This document shows positions 35,721-45,399 of a DNA stretch of 64,000 nt, piece after piece. The number at the start of each line of letters is the position of its first letter. The first letter of the stretch is position 1. The notes beneath the pieces are model-generated. The model was given only the letters and a program-made list of their open reading frames with translations, had not been told where the DNA came from and made no database searches. Origin of the DNA: Pinus tabuliformis (lineage: Eukaryota; Streptophyta; Pinopsida; Pinales; Pinaceae); assembly GCA_031772625.1 (NCBI GenBank), contig CM062817.1, positions 886,204,184 to 886,268,183 of the forward strand, read 5' to 3'. Position numbers and translations under genes: made by a program.

Positions 35721-36600
35721 TGTTGGCTTGTTAGGGCCTAAACCAGGTTCAGAAGTGATTTAGCCAAATAAATCCTGCACTACCGGCCCTTTCGGCAAGA
35801 CTCCGCGGAGCGAGGACTGAAGCCTCACCCGAGATAGTATGGGGAGGGTGTTGGAACCAGGTTTCCGCACCCTTGGGATGTCTTGATGTGGTCTAGAGGG
35901 GTCGCGACCCGATCTGCGCCCTCACGCTGCTCTGCACTACTATCAGACTTCCGCGTAGATCCACTGCAAGGTGCTTCTTAATTATTATTCTTAATGTGTT
36001 TATTCTAGATTTTAAGGTCTTTAGCAAGAATTTAACAGCTATAACCAGTGTGCGCACCCATAAATCTTACAGATTTGCATAAACTCATAACATAAGCAGA
36101 AACATATAGATCCTAACAGATGCATAAACCAAAATATAAACAGATCTGCAATATTTCATAACCAACTTATCTTTATTAATGTCTTCGTTTCAGTACAATC
36201 CACTTCCTGCCCTGCGCACACAGCTGCAAGGGTCCGCGCACACAGTTGCGGACTCTACCAGGCCTCCGTGCACAGCTTCGGAACCTCAATCTCCTACTAC
36301 GACACAAACTTACAGACTTAGAGCAATCTTGCCTTCACAAACCCATAATACATTCGATCTCTTTTCAAAAGCTACCTCCTACCCTTAGAGCCTTGCTCTA
36401 TTTATGCATTTCCATGGTCTGCGGACCATGGGTAGGCCGACTCACTTTCTATTATTTTACATTATTTGGGCAGACAACCCTTTGACTCGATTTGTTACAT
36501 TTCGCACTCCATGCACTTCGCGGAACTTTTACAATATCATTACCCTAAATTATGGGCTTTAAGCCCCAAAACCCTTACGCGAGGCCTCCGCTACCCAAAA
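35721..36600 (-). repeat. Element D 5' LTR (right)
   Basis: 880 bp partner of 28042-28931. Its inner edge abuts AATGGTTCCGTTGC on the minus strand, where the primer site should be and where the gag start codon also lies. Confidence 0.85.
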
Positions 36601-39217
36601 ATGGGCATTATGAATTTGTGGTGGTGCCATTTGGGCTCACAAATGCTCCAGCCACATTTATGTGTCTAATGAATATTGTCCTTGGCCCATATTTGGACAA
36701 GTTTGTGTCAATTTTCATGGATCACATCTTGGTTTACTCTAAGACCAAGGAATAACATGAAGAAAATTTGAGAGTAGTGTTGCAACTATTGAGAGATAAA
36801 AATTGCTATGCCAAGCTTAGGAAATATAATTTCTACCAATCACAAGTTTATTATAGTCTCTAAGGGAGTGGAAGTAGATCCGGAGAAGATCAAGTCCATC
36901 ACGGAATGGCCTACTCGGAATGTTATAAAGGTTAGATCCTTTATGTATTTGTTTGTATATTATCGAAGATTCATTCAAAATTTCTCAAGGATTGGGCATT
37001 CACTCACAATTTTTCATAAGAAAGGAGTTAAGTTCCAATGAACATCAAAGTGCACAATCAGTTTTAAACAGTTAGAACACTTGCTCACACATGCGCCAGT
37101 ATTGAGAATAGATGACTTGGAAAAATATTTTGTGGTTTTCTCAGATGCTTGCAAGGAACGACTTGGTGGAGTCCTAATGCAAGAAGAACACATGAAAATG
37201 TGGAGGAACTACCTACTTGGAAGGAAGTTTGTTTTAATTTTAGATCATGGAGGGATGGTATATTTGTTTGATCATCCCAATTTGAACACAAGAAAATCTA
37301 GGTGGCTAGCCTGATCAGTTAGTTTGACTTTGAAATAAAGTACATCAAAGGCGAAGAAAACAAAGTAGCACATGCACTTAGTACTAGTAGAAGTCTAAAA
37401 GTGGCATGTTTTCCATAAGCACTTATGAAGTGGATATCAAAGAAAGGATCAAAGAAGCATTACTTCAAGATGAGAAATATCATCATGTGAAGGAACGCTT
37501 ACGGAAAGATCTAGAAGGAGCATTGAGTAAGAATTACTCACTCACATATGATGGTATATTGAATTTAAAATATATATGGTATGTGCCTTGCATGTGTGGC
37601 TTGAAGAAACTCATCTCAGATGAATTTAATAAAATACCTTCTTTATGTTATCCTAGTTATTAGAAAGTGATAACATCCATGAAGAAAGCGTATTATTGGC
37701 CTAGCATGAGAAAGGTAGTTGATTATATTGTCAGGAGCATAGAATGTCAGCAAGCCAAAATGGATTGTAGGCATCCAACAGGATTACTATAACCAATCCA
37801 AATTATTGAGTGGAAGTGGGAGGCCATCTCTATGGAATTCATCATAGGACTACCAAAGACATCTAGACAACATGAAGTTATAATGGCAGTAATGGAAAAT
37901 TTGAGCGAGGTAGCTCATTTATAACTATCAATTCCACCCACAAGGAAATTGACATTGCTCATATTTTCATGGATGAAGTGTTTAGATTGCATGGTATACC
38001 CAAGAACATCATTTCAAATTTGGATGCTAAATTCAACTCAAAGATTGGGAAAGCATTGTTTGTTGGTTTTGGGACATAGTTAACATTTAGCACAACATAT
38101 TATCCTCAAACAGATGAAAAGAATGGAAGAGTAAATAGAGTCCTAGAAGGCATGATGAGGATGTATGTCATGCATAATCCCAAGAGGTGGGGAGAGTTTA
38201 TGCCCTTGGTGGAATTTTCCTATAATAATGGGTATAAAAAATCATTGAAGATGAGTCATTTTGTTGCTCTATATGGTATAAAATGTACCACACCAATCAA
38301 CTGGAATGATCAAGTGAGCAAGGTGGTTCTTGGATTTGATATATTGAAGGAAATGGAGCAAGAAGTAATTACTATAAGGAATAAATTGAACACATCCCAA
38401 GATAGAAAAAAGAGTTATGTAAATCAACAAAGGATGCACAAGGAATTCCAATTGGGAGAGCATGTGTATATTCACATCATACCAAGAAGGAGTTCACTAA
38501 GAATAGGATCTTGTTCCAAGTTGGCATCAAGGTTTTGAAGAATACATAGCAATTATTGAGAGGGGGGTAAATCAGTAATTGTGTCTTTTGAACCAAATTA
38601 AATTATTTTAACAATTTTTAATCTTTTCTTTTGCAATTAGCAGAGTTGTTTATGTGTTCAACATTTAAAAATAAATTCAAATACATACAAACAAGCAAGA
38701 CATTCAGCACATGTAGACAACAAATATAAGTGGAAACCCACATAGGGAGAAAACCACAAATTTTTGGTTGAAGTGATGTGAAGGTAAGCTCCTACTCCCC
38801 TTATTACACCAAAAAAATTTAGGCTTATACCTACAACATCATACTACCTAAAATTTATTTTGCAGCCTATAACTTGCTAGGAAGTTCCTACTTCCTCTTC
38901 TACAGGCTCCAACCTACTCTTTTTCAGGCTACTACCTGAAAGGAGACAAAAATCCCCTACTCAAATTACAAATTAACTATGTTGGTTACCTAGTCTTTGT
39001 ATATGCTTTAAACTCTATTTTTTTCCTCCTTTCAGCTGGTTATCTCCTCTGCTTCTCTTTCTCAATTTTTCTCTACTTATGTTGCTCTTTCTCCTTTTCT
39101 CCTTACCCGGCTATTCATGAACTTTCTCTCTCTCATAATTCAATTCTCAAGCATCCCTATCATTCAAAAATTCATCTTTTATATATAAGGTTCCCTGACT
39201 ATTTGCATTTCATGTAT

Positions 39218-39357
39218 GGATTCGAAGTGAAGGGTTGAAAACTTGGAAATGAAGAGGTGGACTATCAACAACCCGAGAATACAAAGAGGGATTCGAAGTG
39301 AAGGGTTGCCTCTTTGTATTCCAGGGTTGTTCATATTCCACCTCTTCATTTCCAAGC
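39218..39357. repeat. Imperfect palindrome with 50-bp arms and a 20-bp direct repeat
   Basis: Arms 39241-39290 and 39309-39357 are reverse complements with few mismatches, separated by 18 bp. The 20-base word starting GGATTCGAAGTG at 39218-39237 recurs exactly at 39289-39308, forming the loop. The order is repeat, arm, repeat, inverted arm, inside LTR H. Confidence 0.75.
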
Positions 39358-39958
39358 TTGAAGCTCGATTTAAGACAAATACACTTCGAATTGTTTACAA
39401 ATAAAAGAATCATAATCCAACATCGATGATCGCACAAGACAAAGATCATGAGTTTCTTCATTTTTACTACAAGACATGGACATTGGTTACCAAATGCAAA
39501 CATGGGTTGCAGACACTGATAATAAACTATCAATCTGAGTTTTGGATGCCAATAACCAGGATTTAATCTATGTTCATCCCCTGAATTAGGGGGAAAATAC
39601 TTTTTTCTAGATCTGTACCAACTTCAAATTTAATGACTTCATACTCCTCTATAGTAATTTTAGTATCAACAACTTGGATATAGGAATTAGATTCTAAGAT
39701 GGATTCGTATTCATGGATTTCATGGCTAGGATACAATTCAGAATTGAGTGCAGTTCTTGTAAATTCCAATTCATCATATACCATATTGTAAACTGATGAT
39801 TTTGTCCAATGAAAACATAAAATTCTTCAGACCTTGTTCTCATGTGCCATATATTCATTTTGTTTGTAAGACAAACATCAAAACAATCGACAATAACTAG
39901 AGTGAAGATAGACGATTGGGAAAGCCGGACGGGAGAGGAATCGATCGCAGGACGGAAG

Positions 39959-42091
39959 ATGGCCATGGTAGCGTGCCTTCTCTACGCTGGGAATGGAGCC
40001 GTCGACGGGGCGATGTTTGGAGGTGACGCGGCAGGGATGGCCATAGGCCCTGGCCTCTGCAGCCTCGGACTCAAGCGCGTGCTGAAGGAGCCACTGAAAC
40101 CCTATCGATCAACAAGCAAGGGTATGATTACTCGGTCCACTGCTAGGGAAGATCCCAACGCCACTGCCATAGCAGAAATGATTGAAGGATTGAACGAATT
40201 GAAGGAAGATTGGAAGGACAAGACCGGGAAGTTGAAGGAGGACAGAGATCGGCAGACAATCTCTGTCTCTCGGCACAGAATTCATCTCTGGGGCGGAGAA
40301 TCGTCAGGGTTTGGGTCGATCTATGCAGACATAGCCTGTTGGCTGTTTATCAGGCTGCTAACCCCACTGTTGCCCTCTGCATGCAAGAATGGGGGATTGC
40401 ATGCAGCAGATCCAAACCATCTCTCAATTGCATGGTTCAAAATCCACAGATCCAGGCCGGATCTAAAAGATTGGAGCAAGCTTCAAGACTATACGGCACC
40501 CAGTCTTCAGATCGGCGGGAATAGGCACCGAATGATCAGAGGATACGCCTTTCTCGCCATTCAAAAGGCAGATCGACCCAACAAGAGGCAAGATCTGGAA
40601 GAACGTATACAGCAAGATCATCTGGCAACCAATATAGACGCTGGTTCAGGTAGAGCTCAGCCAGAACGCAGACATCAGGTAACCAAAAATAGTTTTCAGA
40701 TTTTTATTAAAACCCCTGAGAAGAAATCTTTTTTAGTATGGGTAAGTGGAGATAGTTCTGTTTCGCTGCTAAAGCAGCAAATTTGTGCTCTGACTAGCTA
40801 TCCGGGCCAGATCCAACACCTAGTCAGTGGTAGGTGGTCTCTCCAGGACCACAGAACCCTGGGAAGCTACGAGATCAGCCCTAGAGAAACCATTGTCCTG
40901 AATCTCAGGCTGAGAGGAGGGGCACCATCTCAAGGACAGCCAAGCAGTTCAGGAGGGGAAAAGGGGAAACCAGTACCCCAGTATAAACCCAAGGGAGCTT
41001 CATCATATAAAAACATTCTCCAAGGAAACAGAGAGTCAGGATCCTCCCCAGATCAAGGCGGATATACACCTCGGCCATACATAGTTGAACAGCTAGGGCA
41101 AACTCCAGCCCTTAATTTCGACTCCACAGGGCTGGATGACTATGTTAAGTCATATGAATCGCAGGCCCTCATATGCTGATTCAACAGCTTTTGGCCAACA
41201 CCAACGAATCTATTCCACTGGATCTTCAAAAATTGGACCATGGAATGCGAAATACACTTATGCTCTAAAGGGTTCTTCGTAGTCAGATTCGCATCCAGGG
41301 AAGTCAGAGATATAATTATCAATGCAGGGCCTTGGTTCTGGGGAACGGCAGGGCTGTTTATAACCCCATGGTTCACAGACTTCGATCCAAACAAAATGAC
41401 AGTCACCAAAGTGCTGGTATGGGTTCGTCTTCACAACCTCCCCCTACACTTCTGGAGTGAACGAGTCCTGGAAGGAATCGGGAACAGCATCGGGAAATAC
41501 ATCAAAACAGATATGGAAAGGATTGATGAGAGGATCTTCACTTTCGCACGAATTTGCGTGGAAGTGGATTTAAGTAAAGGTCTGCCTGACAACATAAGGC
41601 TGATCTATAAACAACAAAATTGGTTGCAAGCACTAGACTACGAAAATACTGCCTTTAGGTGTAGGCTATGCAGACAAACAGGACACCTGCAAAGCACATG
41701 TCCAGAAGCCAAAAAAGTAAACAGCAAAAGAAAGCAGAAAGGGAAGCAGAAGAAAGGATGGTTCTTTTCCCCTCCGATCTCAGAAGATGATGAATCAGAA
41801 GCTGAAGAGGAAGATACTACCAAAGAGACAGCTGAGGTCCCCCAAGAAACGGGGAATCAGAAGGAAAACACAACAGATACCAAGGCTTCACAACTCCACC
41901 AAAATCAGGCAGAGAAGACAAATGATGAACAGAACATGGGAGGGATTAAGCGGCACCACCAATCAGACACATCAGACTCAGATAAGGAATTAGGCATGCA
42001 GAAAGCAGAAACACAGTTAGTCATAGCCTCGATCGAGCCCACTCATGGAGGATGGCGCAAGGTCGAAAAGAAAAAAGGAAGGAAAACCTGA
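39959..42091 (+). pseudogene. LINE ORF1 with ubiquitin-like, DUF4283 and CCHC modules
   Basis: One frame from the ATG at 39959 to the stop at 42089-42091, about 710 codons. It is interrupted once by an in-frame TGA at 41177-41179 (…SQALIC, stop, FNSFWP…), consistent with a CGA-to-TGA transition. Order: a low-complexity N-terminal quarter of doubtful coding value; a ubiquitin-like domain (40697-40921); a Gly/Ser/Gln-rich linker; a DUF4283-type domain (GFFVVRF, GPWFW, VLVWVRLHNLPLHFW) at about 41120-41600; a zinc knuckle CRLCRQTGHLQSTC (41662-41703, C-x2-C-x4-H-x4-C); and an acidic, Lys-rich tail. DUF4283 plus CCHC is the standard plant L1 ORF1 pair, which binds element RNA. The ubiquitin-like module is the unusual part. 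Confidence 0.8.
40697..40921 (+). other. Ubiquitin-like domain within LINE ORF1
   Basis: 75 codons align to ubiquitin residues 2-76 without a gap, about 27 identities by hand (about 36%). The start QIFIKT matches QIFVKT, the middle LQDHRT matches LEDGRT, LGSYEI matches LADYNI, and the end is LRLRGG exactly. Lysines at positions equivalent to 6, 11 and 27 are kept; those at 29, 33, 48 and 63 are not. Patch residues equivalent to Leu8 and Val70 are changed, while Ile44 is Val. It is followed directly by APSQGQ, so a ubiquitin-type cleavage after Gly-Gly would free the DUF4283/CCHC part. Confidence 0.8.
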
Positions 42092-42632
42092 AGCGTGAGT
42101 CACACTCACATATGTAATTCAGTTTTTGCCTTCACTTCTCTTCCCTCTCTCCCTCTCTCTTTTCTCCCTTTCTCTCTTTTCTTTTCTCATCATTTTTTGC
42201 ACGTTACGCCAGTAACGTTGCGTAGGGTGCTATGGCACTCGAGCCCACTGGGCAGCTTACGGAAATGCATCATGCATCTGCAATTGTAACTTTTCATTTT
42301 TTAAATAAAAGGTTACAGATTTTTTCCTCGAAAAAAAACATCAAAACAATCAATAACTAGCTTTGAGAACATAGTAATCAACCTTTCACACCATTGTAAT
42401 CAGTCTTTAGTCTTCATTGAGTCACATTGTAGTCAAACTTTCAATCCACAGTAATCATCCCTTACACATTACATCACATGGATTAGCATTACACATCACA
42501 TCACTTTAAGAATCCTTGAAACTTCATCACTAAAATCAGCCTTGATTTTTGTCTTCATCATTGAAATAAATCAGCCTTCAACTGACATCCAACCTTCAAA
42601 GTCATTTGAAATCAATGCCAATATTACCAACA

Positions 42633-43128
42633 TTCTCCCCCTTTGGCAATGATGGCAACACCATGCTCCTCTCCCTTGTCATCTAGCCCTCCTTCTAGCA
42701 TCAAATGTTGATGGTGCTTCCAACATACAGGGGGTCTCCCCAATGTGAAGTCCACATGTTTGGTGTAGGAGCCCCATCCTCATATAAGGTCTAGCCACCA
42801 TTGCAAGTGATTTTAAAGGAACTTGGTTGAAAAACATACACAAGAGATCATGCACATAAATTTAGGGTAACAAGTATGTAAGCTTTGTGTGGCACCAAGT
42901 GTAAGGTGTAAAAGGAGCTTCCATGCAAGAGAGATAAGAAATGGGACTCTAATAGAAAATTATTAGTACTATCTTAAGAGAGACACGCGAGAGCAATGAG
43001 AAGACTCGTTGATTAACCTACAAATTAGTTCACAAGATAACAATAATCATATAAACACACAATAACACTCATTCAACAAAATGCATAGTTAAAGCAACGA
43101 AACAAATCATATCTTAAGTATGCATAAC
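42633..43128 (-). mobile_element. Internal 3' flank of Copia-like element H
   Basis: Starts with the polypurine tract and continues about 500 bp to the second LINE insertion, probably resuming after 43885. No Copia protein is readable. This is inferred only from adjacency to the tract. Confidence 0.4.
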
Positions 43129-43144
43129 ACAACATATACCGCAG

Positions 43145-43869
43145 TGCAGAAATAGACATGAGCAAAGGTCTCCCGGACCAGATCAATCTCAAAATTGGAG
43201 ATTTCCATTGGACTCAAACTTTGGATTACGAGAACACAGCCTTTCGCTGCCGAAACTGCCATCATACAGGTCACCTTCAGAGCTCTTGTCCCACGATGCC
43301 AGCCCAAAAGAAGAAAGCCAATCCTAAGCAGAAATCCAAAAGCTGGAAGCCTCATGATCCTCCCCCCATGGACGATTTTGATTTCAGCTCCGATGAAGAG
43401 GAAGAGAATAAGGAAGGTGTGGCAGCAGCGTCGGAACAGGATCCGCCCTCGACTGGTCCTGTGGATTCGTCCGTCCTACCAGTCTCACAGAAAAGGAATC
43501 ATGAATCCTCCACCTCAGACTCAGACAAGGAGACCTCTCCGTCAGCTCATCTCAGTTTGCAAATCATGCCAGCTCAGCAAAGTCCTCTTGAGTGGGTCAA
43601 AGTTGGTAAAAAGAAAGGGAAAAAATGCCGAATAGTTGATTCTACACATGTTGGGTAGAATCCTCTGTTCTGTTCTTGCTCCTCTGTTCCTCTTGTTTCT
43701 TCTTGCTCAGCTCTGCTCTCTTCTCATTCTCTCTTAGGAGCCGAGGTGGATAGCCTATCCTTTTCGGCTGCCTGTGTTCTTGCTTCTCTTGTTTGTAATC
43801 TCTTATTGTACCATTCATTCTCTTAATAGAATTAGTTTTTACTCAAAAAAAAAAAAAACAACAACAACA
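43145..43869 (+). mobile_element. LINE-2: 5'-truncated ORF1-only LINE copy
   Basis: Target duplication ACAACATATACCGCAG at 43129-43144 and 43870-43885. The copy starts inside ORF1 and ends in an A-run followed by (CAA)n at about 43845-43869. The 3' UTR (43659-43844) is CT-rich like that of LINE-1 but of different sequence. Again no ORF2 lies between ORF1 and poly(A). Confidence 0.85.
43146..43658 (+). pseudogene. LINE ORF1 C-terminal fragment (CCHC knuckle)
   Basis: An open frame from the truncation point, entering at EIDMSKGLPDQINLK. It holds the knuckle CRNCHHTGHLQSSC (C-x2-C-x4-H-x4-C), an acidic Asp/Glu stretch, an ESSTSDSDKE motif and a final EWVKVGKKKGKK before the stop at 43656-43658. 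LINE-1 has the same order (SKGLPD, LDYENTAFRC, TSDSDKE, GWRKVEKKKG), so the two are related but clearly different family members. The frame is open, and only the 5' part is missing through truncation. Confidence 0.8.
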
Positions 43870-43885
43870 ACAACATATACCGCAG

Positions 43886-44068
43886 ACATCTAAAGAATAG
43901 TCTTACATTTATGATACATGCATGAAAGAGTGTTGGCTCCATGAGTTTCTGATAATTAATCATTAGAGAAATTTTGAGGTCTAAAATGGGCCTCCTAAGG
44001 AATATTATAAATAATAATTGAAATAATAAAATAATATTAGATTACCTCATTAAGTTTTGGAGGGGAAA

Positions 44069-44099
<31 letters not shown>

Positions 44100-44105
44100 T
44101 ATTCT
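43886..44105. other. Unassigned AT-rich gap ending in a TA microsatellite
   Basis: No gene. It ends with an A-run and (TA)n at about 44067-44102, which borders the foldback element. Possibly the continuation of element H. Confidence 0.4.
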
Positions 44106-44433
44106 CAACTCGTATTTTCAACTTATCTCCCTATGATTTTACTCAAATTTCAAGCGAAAGCACTCATTAAATGCAAAATTTAATTTTTCATCCAAGGAAT
44201 ACCAATGTTGCATACCTTCAATTGACCCTACTACACAAAAAATGTGAAATACATTAAAAAATGTGAGTGCAATCACATTTTTTCATGTATTTCAAATTTT
44301 TCATGTAGTAGGGTCCATCAAAAGTATGTGACATGGGTACTCCTTGAATGAAAAAATAAATCTTGCATCCAACAAGTGCTCCCTCTTGAAATTTGAGTAA
44401 AATCATAGGGAGATAAGTTGAAAATATAAGTTG
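44106..44433. mobile_element. Foldback MITE-like element, 328 bp
   Basis: Almost the whole element is a palindrome. The left arm, from CAACTCGTATTTTCAACTTA, pairs with the right arm ending TAAGTTGAAAATATAAGTTG. The arms run about 160 bp each with scattered mismatches and meet near 44272 (GTGAGTGCAATCAC). There is no coding capacity. It sits at the edge of a TA run, so a TA target duplication (Tc1/mariner-like) is possible but not provable. RNA from either strand would fold into a long hairpin. Confidence 0.75.
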
Positions 44434-44567
44434 AAAAAGTAGTTCTTTTTTCTATTTTGAAACTGGGATGTCGAAAATTGCTCCACATTAGACATTTTTA
44501 TTTCTAGACTAAACCAAGACCAATTGTGAGGAAAATTCTTTTACTCCAAAAATGGTGAATCTTCCCC

Positions 44568-44675
44568 CATAGTTGACATCATCATATTGAATCCTATTGG
44601 TTCTTATAAAGTTTATTTTTGTTGTATACTTTTTTTAGGCCCATTTTTTAGCTCTAAATTTCTCTAATGGAAATA
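44568..44675 (+). mobile_element. Isolated fragment of element A gag region
   Basis: GACATCATCATATTGAATCC and what follows, up to CTCTAAATTTCTCTAATGG, match 3218-3320 and 23228-23330 in A units 1 and 2. A ~105-bp stray piece, diverged from all three units. Confidence 0.65.
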
Positions 44676-45399
44676 TCCAAGTACATTGTTACATTGATGA
44701 AACAGTAGCTCCAGTAGTGGAACATGAAGCTACAAATTTCTTCTCTAAAATAATTATTTTCTCCCCTATGCACAACTAGAGAAGCCAAGGCCAAATCTCT
44801 AAAATTCCAAGCCCTTTGCTTGAGTTATGAGGGCTTATTTATAACAAATGCTAATGACCTTTGAGCTTCCTCATGACTCTTTGACTTCCACAACCTATGG
44901 ACTTCTATGTGACTCTTCACATTCCACATGTGTCTCTTAGACTTCTTTTACATTGGACTTATTATTCATAAAAGACAAATTACATCAAAATGGTGGCTAT
45001 ATAGGACAAAACTATAATAAGACAAAACTCCTCATGGGGAAAAGGACAAATTAGTAGCTTGAACATGGAGTTCATTTGTGATTCCGAGTTCCATGCTTTG
45101 AACTTTGGTGTGAAAATTTTAACTTTAATTGGAAACTCCACAAAATATCCCATCTTCACCTCCAACGCATCTGATAACATGGATTTTGGAGCTTGATTGT
45201 ATGTTATTCCACAGCTAGGATAATTTCATGTGAACTTTAGTTGGCCCAATTGAAAATTGTAGAATAGTGTTCTTGTTGATCTCCAAGCCTTCTTGATCTT
45301 TTATTTGCTTGATTTTATATAAAACTATTTTATTTCCCGCATGATGACATCCTTACCTCTTATTTCTCCTCTTCAACCCACATAAGGAATTTTATGTTT
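44676..45399. other. Unassigned AT-rich stretch
   Basis: No gene or clear repeat. TGACTC/GACTTC words recur around 44862-44950 (CTCATGACTCTTTGACTTCC, TGTGACTCTTCAC, TCTTAGACTTC), which gives a degenerate short-period look. Confidence 0.35.

Larger units (their letters stand above)
28042..36600 (-). mobile_element. Element D: Athila/Tat-like Ty3/Gypsy LTR element
   Basis: 8.56 kb with LTRs at 28042-28931 and 35721-36600 and a perfect target duplication ATGGG (28037-28041 and 36601-36605). It is inserted in the reverse-transcriptase region of A unit 3. On the minus strand the order is gag-like, protease, second gag-like segment, reverse transcriptase, RNase H, integrase, an LLYDNKFEKFPGKL-type tail, then a short extra open frame. 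There is no chromodomain, which fits the non-chromovirus (Athila/Tat) branch. The LTR pair differs by roughly 7-9% by eye, with many C/T and G/A differences, so the insertion is old: several to nearly twenty million years depending on the rate. It is broken in several places. Confidence 0.85.
26790..38540 (+). mobile_element. Element A, unit 3 (Ty3/Gypsy pol remnant), host of element D
   Basis: Third A copy. Parts: the end of gag and the protease remnant (about 26790-27390), reverse transcriptase before D (about 27700-28036) and after D (36606-37030), an RNase H-like stretch around 37080-37330 (FSDACKERLGG; LDHGGMVYL), and an integrase region from about 37430 to 38540, including a PKRWGEFMPLVEFSYN-type motif near 38170. 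It is the only unit keeping the second half of pol. It is heavily broken, with many breaks. It ends where a Copia-like LTR begins (38557), and no 3' LTR of its own is seen. The phrase around 36645-36760 ([11 protein letters not shown]) is typical Gypsy reverse transcriptase. Confidence 0.75.
39901..42335 (+). mobile_element. LINE-1: ORF1-only L1-type LINE copy with target duplication
   Basis: Flanked by a ~25-28 bp target duplication: 39873-39900 and 42336-42360, identical except for a 3-base gap. It ends in a short A-run after TTTTTTCCTCG (42319-42335). The body holds one ORF1-type frame, then a 244-bp 3' UTR with a strong CT-rich tract (42130-42195) and a near-terminal TTTAAATAAAAGG. No ORF2 (endonuclease or reverse transcriptase) is present. 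Because the copy reaches a polyadenylated 3' end right after ORF1, the transcript that was inserted already lacked ORF2. It may be a HAL1-like non-autonomous LINE or a retrocopy of a host gene derived from LINE ORF1. Confidence 0.8.
38557..42632 (-). repeat. Copia-like LTR (H), split by a LINE
   Basis: Plus-strand ends TGAGAGGGGGG and CCAACA give TGTTGG..CCTCTCA on the minus strand. Next to it, minus-strand GCCAAAGGGGGAGAA (42633-42647) is a typical Copia polypurine tract, so this is a 3' LTR read leftward. Without the LINE (39901-42335 and one duplication copy) it is about 1.6 kb. The stretch AACCCACATAGGGAGAAAACCAC near 38733 is of a type common in plant Copia LTRs. The partner LTR is not found in the window. 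Broken. Confidence 0.55.

Noticed and set aside
38557-38600. GAGAGGGGGGTAAATCAG as the polypurine tract of A unit 3
   Set aside because: The sequence after it has no match to the A LTR, while its other end pairs well with a Copia-type LTR and tract at 42632-42647.
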